A model generated the notes under the pieces. The model saw nothing but the letters and a program-made list of their open reading frames with translations, made no database searches and had not been told where the DNA came from. Of a DNA stretch of 64,000 nt, positions 20,504-29,659 are shown in pieces (position 1 is the first letter of the stretch; each line of letters opens with the position of its first letter). Source of the DNA: Microcystis wesenbergii NRERC-220. Lineage in GTDB: Bacteria > Cyanobacteriota > Cyanobacteriia > Cyanobacteriales > Microcystaceae. Location of the stretch: contig NZ_JAVSJA010000001.1 in NCBI RefSeq assembly GCF_032027425.1, positions 4,166,001 to 4,230,000 on the forward strand. Direction: 5' to 3'. The position numbers were made by a program, and so were the translations under genes.

Positions 20504-20618
20504 TTGACTGAATGATGGGATGTAATATTTCAATAACCAGCATTTTCTTGGTGCCTGAGCTATACAATGATATGTATATTTTGATATAATAAACAAGATT
20601 AGTATAGAGGTAAAATTA

Positions 20619-21044
20619 ATGGCTGAAACCCTATATGAAAAAGACTATGTAGCTTGGCTGCAAGACCAGGCAGAAAAACTGCGATCGCCTGAACGCAATA
20701 CTTTAGATTGGCAAACTTTAGCCGAGGAATTAGAGGAAATGGTTGATGAACGCAAATACAAAGCAGAAAGCTTTCTTATTCAACTCCTCAGTCACCTGCT
20801 ACTTTACGCCTACTGGAAGCATCCTTACTACCTACCCCACTGGACAGACGAGATAGATAATTTCAGATTGGAATTGAGCTTGCTGTTTCGCTCTAAGGTA
20901 ATCTACAATCATGCCTTAGAACGGTTTGGTTATTGTTATCAAAAAGCTCTGGGAAAAGCGAGCCGCAAAAGTGGATTAACTTTACCAGTTGACTGTCCGT
21001 GGACAATTGAGAAAATTCTTGATGAAGATTGGTTCCCTAGTTAA
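20619..21044 (+). CDS. DUF29 family protein
   Basis: This is a 141-residue protein of the cyanobacteria-rich DUF29 family. It begins MAETLYEKDYVAWLQDQAEKLR, followed by DWQTLAEELEEM and LSHLLLYAYWKHP. No catalytic function is established. It is predicted helical and cytosolic. AGAGGTAAA precedes the ATG, and the upstream TTGATATAATAAAC segment could hold a -10 box. Members are often multicopy in cyanobacterial genomes. Confidence 0.85.
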   Translation: MAETLYEKDYVAWLQDQAEKLRSPERNTLDWQTLAEELEEMVDERKYKAESFLIQLLSHLLLYAYWKHPYYLPHWTDEIDNFRLELSLLFRSKVIYNHALERFGYCYQKALGKASRKSGLTLPVDCPWTIEKILDEDWFPS

Positions 21045-21229
21045 AAAGTGGAGCTTGCGGTCCAACTTACATCCATACAACAATAAGGTGGGCATTGCCA
21101 ACCTTACTTCAGTTGCTTAACAACTAATAGCTGGTATTCCAAAATCTGGTTGAAAAAGAAATTGAGTCATGCGAGGAAGTTTCGGCTCCATCCATGACTC
21201 AATTTTGATATATAGCGTTTCTAGGTTCA
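21045..21229. other. convergent spacer
   Basis: A 185-base gap between the DUF29 gene and the RTX gene end. I see nothing specific. Confidence 0.4.
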
Positions 21230-23413
21230 CTAAATAAGAACTACGTCAAGAGAAACCGCAAAACCAGCTGGAAGGTTTGCTATCTTGGCAAACTCGGTCC
21301 CTAAAAATGAAAGTGATCCAGTCCCTGCGTTGTAACTGATCTGACTCAGAGAAGTGGCTCCAAAACCCGATTTGCTAACTTCAATTTTGTCTCCTTCTGG
21401 CCATAAAAAGTCTTGGATAGTATCAACTTTCTCGGAGAGGAAATTGAAGCGGAACTTATCGGCACCAGCACCACCAGTCAGGGTGTCATTGCCAGCACCA
21501 CCAATCAGGATGTCATTGCCAGCGCCGCCAATCAGGGTATCATTGCCAGCACCGCCATCGAGGGTGTCATTCCCCGCTCCGCCATTGAGGGAATTGTTGG
21601 TGCTGTTGCCCGTGATCGTGTCGGCAAAGCCGCTGCCGATGACGTTTTCAAACTGGCTCACCGTGAAGGTCAAGGGCAGCGGCGCGGCCGTGCCGTTCAC
21701 CTTCACCACGCCGGTGGTGAGGTTGGTAACCGTTCCCGTGGCGGGAGCCACGCTGGCACCGCTGTGATCCACCGTGTCGCCCAGCAGGCTGCTGCCCACA
21801 ATCGATTCCACGGCAATCAAGGTGTCGGTACCCAGCGCTCCCTTGTTCAACACCCCGAAGGCACCCAAAGTGACGACATTGCTCAGAGCGCTGTAGTTGG
21901 CCGTATCGACGCCAGCACCACCATTAATCGTGTCGTTGCCAGCGGTGCCGAAGAACGTGTTGGCCGAGGCGTTGCCCGTGAGGATGTTGTTTTTGCTATT
22001 GCCAGTAGCGTTGATATTGCTACTCCCCGTCAGGGTCAAGTTCTCAATCCCATATCCTTGGTTACCCGGTGTCCCCGGTGCTAGAGAATAAGTGACTGAG
22101 GCAGATACCGTATCAGCTGTCCCACCCAGGGAATCATCGAAGACCTCCTTGACGATATCGCCCACATTGTCCACGAAGTAGGTGTCGTTGCCATCACCAC
22201 CATCCATAGTGTCGGCACCCACACCACCATTGAGGACATTGCTGCCGCTGTTGCCCGTGAGGATGTTGTTTTTGCTATTGCCAGTAGCGTTGATATTGCT
22301 ACTCCCCGTCAGGGTCAAGTTCTCAATCCCATATCCTTGGTTACCCGGTGTCCCCGGTGCTAGAGAATAAGTGACTGAGGCAGATACCGTATCAGCTGTC
22401 CCACCCAGGGAATCATCGAAGACCTCCTTGACGATATCGCCCACATTGTCCACGAAGTAGGTGTCGTTGCCATCACCACCATCCATAGTGTCGGCACCCA
22501 CACCACCATTGAGGACATTGCTGCCAGTGTTGCCCTTGAGGACGTTGTTTTTGCTATTGCCAGTAGCGTTGATATTGCCACTCCCCGTCAGGGTCAAGTT
22601 CTCAATCCCATATCCTTGGTTCCCAGGTGTCCCCGGTGCTAGAGAATAAGTGACTGAGGCAGATACCGTATCAGCTGTCCCACCCAGGGAATCATCGAAG
22701 ACCTCCTTGACGATATCGCCCACATTGTCCACGAAGTAGGTGTCGTTGCCATCACCACCATCCATAGTGTCGGCACCCACACCACCATTGAGGACATTGC
22801 TGCCGCTGTTGCCCGTGAGGATGTTGTTTTTGCTATTGCCAGTAGCGTTGATATTGCTACTCCCCGTCAGGGTCAAGTTCTCAATCCCATATCCTTGGTT
22901 ACCCGGTGTCCCCGGTGCTAGAGAATAAGTGACTGAGGCAGATACCGTATCAGCTGTCCCACCCAGGGAATCATCGAAGACCTCCTTGACGATATCGCCC
23001 ACATTGTCCACGAAGTAGGTGTCGTTGCCATCACCACCATCCATAGTGTCGGCACCCACACCACCATTGAGGACATTGCTGCCGCTGTTGCCCTTGAGGA
23101 TGTTGTTTTTACCATTGCCAGTAGCGTTGATATTGCCAAACCCCGTCAGGGTCAAGTTCTCAATCCCATATCCTTGGTTATAAAATGTCCCCGGTGCTAG
23201 AGAATAAGTGACTGAGGCAAATACCGTATCAGCCGTCCCACCCAGGGCATCGTCGTAGAATTCCTTGACGATATCGCCCACATTGTCCACGAAGTAGGTG
23301 TCGTTGCCATCACCACCATCCATAGTGTCGGCACCCAAGAGACCATCGAGGGTGTCGTCGCCAGAGGTACCAAACAGTATGTCGTTGGCATTAGTTCCTG
23401 TAATTATGGCCAT
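21230..23413 (-). CDS. RTX-type calcium-binding repeat protein
   Basis: A secreted-type protein of 727 residues with no N-terminal signal peptide, as expected for type I secretion, which reads a C-terminal signal. After an N-terminal TNANDILFGTSGDDTLDG motif come five copies of a 93-residue unit (GADTMDGGDGNDTYFVDN..., DNA 23335-21941). A short non-repeat region follows, then about five nonapeptides of the GGAGNDTLxG type that bind Ca2+ in a beta-roll. It ends with ADKFRFNFLSEKVDTIQDF, typical of type I secretion targets. The ATG at 23413 is chosen because AAGGAGGG lies just upstream; an in-frame upstream start lacks this. No enzyme domain is seen. A surface-layer, adhesion or structural role is possible but not shown. 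Confidence 0.88.
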   Translation of the reverse strand: MAIITGTNANDILFGTSGDDTLDGLLGADTMDGGDGNDTYFVDNVGDIVKEFYDDALGGTADTVFASVTYSLAPGTFYNQGYGIENLTLTGFGNINATGNGKNNILKGNSGSNVLNGGVGADTMDGGDGNDTYFVDNVGDIVKEVFDDSLGGTADTVSASVTYSLAPGTPGNQGYGIENLTLTGSSNINATGNSKNNILTGNSGSNVLNGGVGADTMDGGDGNDTYFVDNVGDIVKEVFDDSLGGTADTVSASVTYSLAPGTPGNQGYGIENLTLTGSGNINATGNSKNNVLKGNTGSNVLNGGVGADTMDGGDGNDTYFVDNVGDIVKEVFDDSLGGTADTVSASVTYSLAPGTPGNQGYGIENLTLTGSSNINATGNSKNNILTGNSGSNVLNGGVGADTMDGGDGNDTYFVDNVGDIVKEVFDDSLGGTADTVSASVTYSLAPGTPGNQGYGIENLTLTGSSNINATGNSKNNILTGNASANTFFGTAGNDTINGGAGVDTANYSALSNVVTLGAFGVLNKGALGTDTLIAVESIVGSSLLGDTVDHSGASVAPATGTVTNLTTGVVKVNGTAAPLPLTFTVSQFENVIGSGFADTITGNSTNNSLNGGAGNDTLDGGAGNDTLIGGAGNDILIGGAGNDTLTGGAGADKFRFNFLSEKVDTIQDFLWPEGDKIEVSKSGFGATSLSQISYNAGTGSLSFLGTEFAKIANLPAGFAVSLDVVLI
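21941..23335 (-). repeat. five tandem 279-bp units in the RTX gene
   Basis: Units of exactly 279 bp (93 codons). The three middle copies appear almost identical at DNA level, including synonymous positions, whereas the first and last diverge. This indicates recent duplication or gene conversion inside the gene. Confidence 0.92.
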
Positions 23414-23621
23414 AAATTTAACCCTCCTTAACAATTACATAATTTACACCCTGTGCAACTGTATTTTTAGTCTTGATTTCCAAGGCTTTCAGAAATCGGC
23501 ACAGGTAATTGTTGCTATCGTACAGCCAAACGTCTAGAATGGTCATTAATTTTTGTGCATGGTCGGGTCTTCTAACCGAAGGCATTGACGAAAAGCACAT
23601 TGTATCTGTCCTAGAGGCACT

Positions 23622-25421
23622 ATGAAAAAGCTTAAGCAATACTGGACTGCTGAAGCACTGGAAAAAGACTTAGGCGATCCTCTCAATCCCGATAACCCTC
23701 TATCCTACAAGCGGGTGATCGAAATTGACGAGAGCGAAGAATTTCCCCACGAGGAAATTCGCTGGTTATACGACTGGAAACTCCAACACTACTACATTCC
23801 CACGGATTGCGGCGGTGAATTCACCTCTTTTGAGGAATTTGTCGCTTTTGTGCGGGTACTGTCTCGACGGGATCAAACTATCGGCATCGCTTTTACTACC
23901 CTATTCTGGTCGTTTTTAAACTGGATGGCGGGAACCCCAGAACAGAAACAGAAGCTCGCCCGTTTTATCATGGATGACTATGGGGCGATGTGTCTGGGTT
24001 ACTCGGAAAAGGAACACGGCAGCGATCTGATCAATGGTGATCTGACTGCGACGAAGGTGGAAGGAGGTTATATTCTCAATGGTGAGAAATGGCCGATTAA
24101 CCGGGCGACTATCTCTGGAGTTTCCTTTATTTTGGCGAAAACCGATGCTAACGGCGGGCCAAAGTGTTTAACCCTATTTATGGTCGATAAACGGCAATTA
24201 GACCCCGAAAAATACTATAATTTGCCGAAAATATACACCCATGGCGTGCGCGCCTCGGATATGAGTGGCATTGGTTTTAAAGATTGTTTCGTCCCCGATT
24301 CCATGCGTTTACGGGAGGAGGGAGACGGTTTAGAATTAGCCCTGAAAGGTTTCCAGATTACCCGAATGTTGTGCGCTGCTTTTTCCCACGGGGCAGCCGA
24401 TACCGCTTTGAGAACTACCCTCAGTTTTGCCGTTAATCGGGTAATTTATCAGAAAACTGTGATGGATTTGCCCCAACCCCGGCGCACTCTCGTGGATGCT
24501 TTCCTTGACATCCTTATTTGCGATTGCGAGACGATTCCGGCCGCGAGAGGTTTTCATATTATCCCCGAACAGTTTAGCGTCTGGGCTTCGGTGGTAAAAT
24601 ATTTTGTCACCGTCCGTCTGGAGGAGATGGTTAATAGTGTTTATGTGGTCTTGGGATCGCGTTTTTATATGCGAGAAGAACACGAATTCGGCATCTTCCA
24701 GAAGCTACTGCGGGATAATTCGATTATCAGTATGTTTGACGGCAGTTCGATCGTCAATCTCCATGCTTTAATCCTACAATTGCGTCCTTTAACTAAATAT
24801 CGGGCTAAACGCAACTCGCGCACCATGTCGGCGTTAAAAACCCGTTTAGAGGCGATTTTTAGCCTAGAAAAGTCGGTTCCTCCCTTTGAACCCAATAATT
24901 TAGAATTATTTGGCCGGGGAATGGATGATTCCCTACAGGGTTTAGAGATTGCCCTTGATATGCTAGAGGGATTGAAAGATTCTCAGGAGGTGGACGCAGA
25001 GATATTAGAAAATCTGTTGATGTTGGGTAATTTAGTTTTAGAGGAACTAAATGCTCACGATGAACAGATTAGTCAATCGAAATTCGAGTATGGTCACGAC
25101 CAATCACCCGAATTGTTCGAGATTGCCAAGAAATACTGTACTTTACACGCCGCTTCTGCTTGTTTACACACTTGGCTTTATAATCGTTCCATCTTGGGTG
25201 AATTTTTTGCCCGGGGGGAATGGTTGGTGTTGAGTTTACACCGATTACTGCGAACTCTCCGGCCGCTGCCTTACACTCTATCTGAGGTGTATGTAGAAAA
25301 TGTTGCCCAAGAATTGCTGAAATTATATCGAGAAAATCAACATTTTTCGATCGCACCTTTTCAATTAGCCCATTCACAAACTACCGAGGAAAAAACCCAT
25401 GAACTCCAACTCCAATCTTAA
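23622..25421 (+). CDS. acyl-CoA dehydrogenase-family flavoprotein
   Basis: A 599-residue protein with the acyl-CoA dehydrogenase fold: an N-terminal helical domain, a FAD-binding middle (MCLGYSEKEHGSDLINGDLT and LNGEKWPINRA) and a C-terminal helical domain plus an extra ~180-residue tail. At the position of the usual catalytic glutamate (YEGT in medium-chain enzymes) it has FDGSS, after QKLLRDNSIISM, so the general base would be Asp. Its last 23 bases overlap an acyl carrier protein gene. This suggests an acyl-ACP, not CoA, substrate, and desaturation or another redox step. The pathway and product are unknown. It is divergent from the RTX gene across about 200 bases. Confidence 0.8.
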   Translation: MKKLKQYWTAEALEKDLGDPLNPDNPLSYKRVIEIDESEEFPHEEIRWLYDWKLQHYYIPTDCGGEFTSFEEFVAFVRVLSRRDQTIGIAFTTLFWSFLNWMAGTPEQKQKLARFIMDDYGAMCLGYSEKEHGSDLINGDLTATKVEGGYILNGEKWPINRATISGVSFILAKTDANGGPKCLTLFMVDKRQLDPEKYYNLPKIYTHGVRASDMSGIGFKDCFVPDSMRLREEGDGLELALKGFQITRMLCAAFSHGAADTALRTTLSFAVNRVIYQKTVMDLPQPRRTLVDAFLDILICDCETIPAARGFHIIPEQFSVWASVVKYFVTVRLEEMVNSVYVVLGSRFYMREEHEFGIFQKLLRDNSIISMFDGSSIVNLHALILQLRPLTKYRAKRNSRTMSALKTRLEAIFSLEKSVPPFEPNNLELFGRGMDDSLQGLEIALDMLEGLKDSQEVDAEILENLLMLGNLVLEELNAHDEQISQSKFEYGHDQSPELFEIAKKYCTLHAASACLHTWLYNRSILGEFFARGEWLVLSLHRLLRTLRPLPYTLSEVYVENVAQELLKLYRENQHFSIAPFQLAHSQTTEEKTHELQLQS

Positions 25422-25761
25422 TAATCTCGTACAAAATTGGTTAGTTAAACAGTTAGCCGATCAGTTATCTTTGGATGCAAAAACGATTAATGTGACTGAA
25501 CCTTTAACCCGTTATGGTTTAGATTCGATCGATGCGGTAACGATGGTGGGTGATCTAGAAGATTGGGTCGGTCAAGAGTTACCTTCTACCCTTTTCTGGG
25601 ATCATTCTACTATCGAAAAAGCGTCTCTTTTCCTAGTAGAAAACTACGATCTTTCTAATCTTTCCGGTGAGGAAACCCCCGCAGAAGTTGCTCCCGTCGC
25701 TGAAAAAGCTGAACCGGCCGTTAGTGGTGGCAAAGGTTGGAGTTTATTCGGTCGTCGTTAA
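25399..25761 (+). CDS. acyl carrier protein, polyketide-type
   Basis: A 120-residue carrier protein with the phosphopantetheine motif YGLDSIDAV (Ser about residue 39), typical of PKS-like ACPs more than of fatty-acid AcpP. A C-terminal acidic, Ala- and Pro-rich linker ends in GWSLFGRR. It starts inside the end of the dehydrogenase gene (23-base overlap), implying coupled translation. It would need a phosphopantetheinyl transferase and an acyl-ACP ligase, neither of which is in this window. Function as a dedicated carrier for the dehydrogenase is inferred from the overlap alone. Confidence 0.85.
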   Translation: MNSNSNLNNLVQNWLVKQLADQLSLDAKTINVTEPLTRYGLDSIDAVTMVGDLEDWVGQELPSTLFWDHSTIEKASLFLVENYDLSNLSGEETPAEVAPVAEKAEPAVSGGKGWSLFGRR

Positions 25762-25848
25762 TTATCGGTTATCGGTTATCAGTTAAAGCATTTCTCTTAA
25801 AGATGAAGTATAACCTATAGGATAACTGCTGTAAATTGAAATATACAA

Positions 25849-25876
25849 AAAAGGGCGATCGCTTGATCGCCCTTTT
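25849..25876. terminator. bidirectional hairpin between the ACP gene and ctaE
   Basis: The perfect 12-bp arms AAAAGGGCGATC and GATCGCCCTTTT enclose a GCTT loop, with T and A runs outside. It separates two convergent transcripts. The arms contain a GCGATCGC-like core common in this genome. Confidence 0.85.
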
Positions 25877-25896
25877 CTCCTAGTAAATAACAAAAA

Positions 25897-26520
25897 TTAG
25901 CGTAAGATATACACCAGTAAAAACAGGATAATCCAGACCACATCGACGAAATGCCAGTATAATTCTGCCGCTTCGACACCAAAGTGAGATTGACTAGAAT
26001 AGTGGTCTTTTTGACGAGAACGCCAGAGGACAGATAGAATCAGCACTAAACCAAAAGTAACGTGGAGACCGTGGAATCCAGTTAAGGCATAAAAAGCGCT
26101 GGTGAAAACATTAGTTGTCAGACCGAATTCAGCGTGATAATATTCGTATCCTTGACCACAAAGGAAGATAATTCCCATCAGGGCAGTAATGCCGAACCAC
26201 AATTGTAAACCGGCATTATTGTTTTGTTTAATCGCCTTTTGTCCTATGTGCATAACAAAACTACTGGACACCAGAATAATCGTGTTAATTGTCGGTAGGG
26301 TTAATTCTAGTTCTGGCGTGCCGGCGGGGGGCCAAACGGGTAACATGGTACGGTAGAACAAGAAAGCGGCAAATAAGCCTAAAAAGATGGAACTTTCCGC
26401 CACTAGAAACAAAACCACACCGAATAAGCGATGATCTGGGTGGCCATGATGCCCGTGTTCCACCGTTTCCTGATGATAATTGACAGAGAGTTGAGAATCT
26501 TCGAGCGTTGAACCTTGCAT
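25897..26520 (-). CDS. ctaE: cytochrome c oxidase subunit III
   Basis: A 207-residue membrane subunit of the aa3 terminal oxidase, with about five hydrophobic segments and GFHGLHVTFGLVLI near the C-terminal third. It ends the ctaC-ctaD-ctaE operon. Bacterial subunit III of this length (no N-terminal two helices) is normal. The start is ATG at 26520. Confidence 0.95.
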   Translation of the reverse strand: MQGSTLEDSQLSVNYHQETVEHGHHGHPDHRLFGVVLFLVAESSIFLGLFAAFLFYRTMLPVWPPAGTPELELTLPTINTIILVSSSFVMHIGQKAIKQNNNAGLQLWFGITALMGIIFLCGQGYEYYHAEFGLTTNVFTSAFYALTGFHGLHVTFGLVLILSVLWRSRQKDHYSSQSHFGVEAAELYWHFVDVVWIILFLLVYILR

Positions 26521-26613
26521 GATTGAATGTCCTTAGTTTACACGGGAGACGGGGAGCTTTTTCTCAGTGATCAGTAAACAGTAAACAGTAATCAGTGAAC
26601 TGAAAGCTCACAT

Positions 26614-26674
26614 CTGATAACTGATAACTGATAACTGATAACTGATAACTGATAACTGATAACTGATAACTGAT
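26614..26674. repeat. CTGATAA heptamer tandem repeat abutting ctaD
   Basis: Eight full copies of CTGATAA plus five bases, running right up to the ctaD stop codon at 26674-26676. It lies inside the ctaDE operon, in the 150-base ctaD-ctaE gap. Confidence 0.92.
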
Positions 26675-28350
26675 TATTGCGATTCCGCACCTACTTCAGC
26701 GAGCAGATCTTGTACTGATTCCGCTGCTTCTGATTCTTCCATATCAATACCGTAATCGTAGGGGCCGGACCAAAGAATCGGCATTTCCTCGAAATTCTCG
26801 ATAATTGGGGGAGAGGAGGTTTGCCATTCTAGGGTTAAAGCGCGCCAAGGATTACGACCGGCGGGTTGACCTTTAAAGGCGCTCCAGACCATATTAATAG
26901 CGAAGGGAATACTCGATATACCGAGAATATAAGCCCCTGCGGTACTAAGAACATTTAAACCCTGAAACTGCACATCATACAGGGCAATACGACGGTTCAT
27001 ACCCAATAATCCCAATTCGTGCATCGGCATGAAAGTTAAATTCAAACCGATAAAAGTGAGAACAAAGTGGATACGACCGAGAGTTTCGTTATACATCCGT
27101 CCGGTCATTTTCGGGAACCAATGGTAAACGGCAGCAAACAGGGCCATTGCCGTACCACCAAATAGTACATAGTGGAAGTGACCGACGACAAAATAGGTAT
27201 CGTGGACGTGGATATCGAAGGGAACAGAAGCCAACATAATCCCGGTCAAACCACCGATGAGGAAGGAAGACAGGAAACCAATCCCAAATAACAAAGACGT
27301 ATTGAGACTAAGTTTACCCCCCCAAAGGGTGGCACACCAACTAAAGATTTTAATGCCCGTGGGAACGGCGATTAACATGGTTGCCGCCATGAAAAACATC
27401 CGTAACCAGCCGGGGGTGCCGCTGGTGAACATATGGTGGGCCCAAACAATTAAACCCAAGAAACAGATGGTGAGACTGGAATAGGCGATCGCTCGATAAC
27501 CAAAAATCGGTTTACGCGCATGAACCGGTAATATCTCCGATATCGTGCCGAAAAAGGGCAAAATCATGATATAAACGGCAGGATGGGAGTAAAACCAGAA
27601 CATATGCTGATAAACCACCGGATCGCCGCCCCCGGCGGGATTAAAAAAGCTCGTGCCAGCGATTAAATCAAAGGATAAGAGAACGAGAGCAGAAGCGAGA
27701 ACAGGGGTGGAAAGCAGTACCAGAGTCGAGGTGGCCAGCATTGCCCAACAAAATAGCGGCATACTGTACAAATCCATCTCAGGAATCCGCATTTTCAGGA
27801 TCGTGGTGATGAAATTAATCGAGCCTAAAATCGAGGAAGTCCCGATCAATAAAAGGCTCAAAATCCACAATTCTTCGCCCCATTTGCCGCTAATTAAGCT
27901 TAAAGGTGGGTAGGAAGTCCAACCGGACTGGGGTGCGCCGACAAAGAAACTGGATAATAATAGCAGCCCGCCGGGGGGATTAAGCCAGAAAGCCACAGCG
28001 TTAAGACGAGGAAAAGCCATATCTTCCGCCCCAATCATCAGGGGAATGAGATAATTGGCAAAACCCGCCCCAACCGGAACGATCCAAAGAAAGATCATGA
28101 TCGTTCCGTGCATGGTCATGAATTGGTTATATAGTTCTGGGGAGACGAAATCGGGGTCGGGAGTGGCTAATTCTGTCCGCAGCACTTCCGCGAAAGCACC
28201 GCCAATAAAGAAGAAAAGAAAGGCAGTCACCAGATATTGAATACCGATGACTTTATGATCGGTGCAGAAAGTAAAGTAATCGGTCCACTTGCGGTGATGG
28301 ATCACCTCGGGAACGGTTGCTGGGGTGGTTATTTCCGTTGATGCTGTCAT
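26674..28350 (-). CDS. ctaD: cytochrome c oxidase subunit I
   Basis: The catalytic subunit with haem a and the haem a3-CuB centre; it reduces O2 and pumps protons. The 558 residues contain 12 predicted helices, the low-spin haem His in MTMHGTIMIFLWIVPVGAG, YSHPAVYIMILPFFG (CuB ligand and cross-linked Tyr region), AHHMFTSG (CuB His pair) and HDTYFVVGHFHYVLFGG (a3 and a ligands). This is a complete type-A oxidase. It is 29 bases downstream of ctaC. Confidence 0.98.
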   Translation of the reverse strand: MTASTEITTPATVPEVIHHRKWTDYFTFCTDHKVIGIQYLVTAFLFFFIGGAFAEVLRTELATPDPDFVSPELYNQFMTMHGTIMIFLWIVPVGAGFANYLIPLMIGAEDMAFPRLNAVAFWLNPPGGLLLLSSFFVGAPQSGWTSYPPLSLISGKWGEELWILSLLLIGTSSILGSINFITTILKMRIPEMDLYSMPLFCWAMLATSTLVLLSTPVLASALVLLSFDLIAGTSFFNPAGGGDPVVYQHMFWFYSHPAVYIMILPFFGTISEILPVHARKPIFGYRAIAYSSLTICFLGLIVWAHHMFTSGTPGWLRMFFMAATMLIAVPTGIKIFSWCATLWGGKLSLNTSLLFGIGFLSSFLIGGLTGIMLASVPFDIHVHDTYFVVGHFHYVLFGGTAMALFAAVYHWFPKMTGRMYNETLGRIHFVLTFIGLNLTFMPMHELGLLGMNRRIALYDVQFQGLNVLSTAGAYILGISSIPFAINMVWSAFKGQPAGRNPWRALTLEWQTSSPPIIENFEEMPILWSGPYDYGIDMEESEAAESVQDLLAEVGAESQ

Positions 28351-28379
28351 AATGCCAAGATTTTAGATGACAAGAAAAA

Positions 28380-29345
28380 TTACATTTGGTGCTGATGGGG
28401 AACTTGGGCGAGGATTTCAGCGTTGATGCCCATTTCTTCGGTGTAGGGGGTCAAATATTGACTATCAGAGCGATCTTTAGTGGTCATGGCTACAGTTCGA
28501 TCGCTGTCAACTTCGGCGATCGTGTTATCCTGCACCCATTGGTCGTAATCCCCTTGGGAGTGAACTACAAAGCTAGATTTCATGCCGCCGTGATAGGCCC
28601 CGCAAAGTTCCGCACAAATGATCGGATATTGACCAATTTGGTTGGATGTGAACGATAACACCGTTTCCTGTCCGGGGATAACGTCCTGTTTTAGACGCAA
28701 TTGGGGAACCCAGAAAGCATGGATCACATCTCCCGCTTCCATATTCAGTTGCACGGGGCGATTGACGGGAGCGTGCAGTTCCCCGGAAACAATGCCGGTT
28801 TCGGGATAGGTGAAGATCCAAGCGTATTGAATACCTTTAACATTGACCACTAGGGGGGGAACTCCTTCACCATCGTAGGAATTGCCGATACCTAGGGCTA
28901 CTCTGCGATCGCCAGCCAGGGCCATCATCGTGCCGTGGTGATGACCGTGGTGGGCGATTTCTCCTTTGCCACCCTTGGAAATCAAGGGATCGAGACCGCC
29001 GATATTGTTATAAATCTCGAAGCTATAGACGGCAAGGATAAAAACGATTACCGTCGGGATGGCTGTCCAGAAGATTTCTAGGGGGACATTGCCCTCCACT
29101 GCCGGCCCGTCGGTTTGATCCCCCGGTTGGCGGCGAAAGCGAATCACTATATAGATAATCACGCCTTCAACTATTAAAAATAGCCCCGTGGCGATGGTCA
29201 TCATCAGATTAAAGATATTATCTATCTCCTGGGCATCTTCGGAAGCGGCCACGGGCATTAAGCCATGATTTTGGCCATACCAGAGACTAATTAAGGTCAA
29301 GGCGATCCCGAGTACGAGCGTCAGGATACTGCTGGGAATTTTCAC
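28380..29345 (-). CDS. ctaC: cytochrome c oxidase subunit II
   Basis: The membrane-anchored CuA subunit receiving electrons from cytochrome c6 or plastocyanin. The 321 residues have an N-terminal hydrophobic segment and a second one near residues 45-70, then a periplasmic/luminal cupredoxin domain with the CuA ligands in AELCGAYHGGMKSS (C, C, H, M) and a His earlier. It is the first gene of ctaCDE, divergent from ctaA. Confidence 0.96.
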   Translation of the reverse strand: MKIPSSILTLVLGIALTLISLWYGQNHGLMPVAASEDAQEIDNIFNLMMTIATGLFLIVEGVIIYIVIRFRRQPGDQTDGPAVEGNVPLEIFWTAIPTVIVFILAVYSFEIYNNIGGLDPLISKGGKGEIAHHGHHHGTMMALAGDRRVALGIGNSYDGEGVPPLVVNVKGIQYAWIFTYPETGIVSGELHAPVNRPVQLNMEAGDVIHAFWVPQLRLKQDVIPGQETVLSFTSNQIGQYPIICAELCGAYHGGMKSSFVVHSQGDYDQWVQDNTIAEVDSDRTVAMTTKDRSDSQYLTPYTEEMGINAEILAQVPHQHQM

Positions 29346-29659
29346 GGTCTTTTCAATATTTTCAATAGTGGCTACTTATTCAAGGCTAAAACATGATTCC
29401 CCTATAGATGGGAAATTTAACCAGCATCTTCTGAGAATTTTATCTTTTCTTTGGGATCGTTTTCAGGGAAAGTATTTTAAATAACTAATTTTTATATCTT
29501 ATTCTGAGTTTATGTAAACAAATGTAACGGAAATGGCCAGAAATCTAAAGAATATCTAAAAGGTTTTACCAGTCGTAAAAAAACTCATTCACAGTGATAA
29601 CTAACTGGCAAACAAAGCCATGATCTTTGATGACAGACTCCTTGAGAACAGGCAAACCG
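29346..29659. promoter_or_regulatory. divergent promoter region of the oxidase and haem A genes
   Basis: About 310 bases between ctaC and ctaA. It is A+T-rich and must carry promoters for both directions. I see no convincing operator match. Confidence 0.45.

Noticed and set aside
21354-23391. Repeated 62-73 codon frames across the RTX gene
   Set aside because: They recur every 279 bases only because the DNA repeats.
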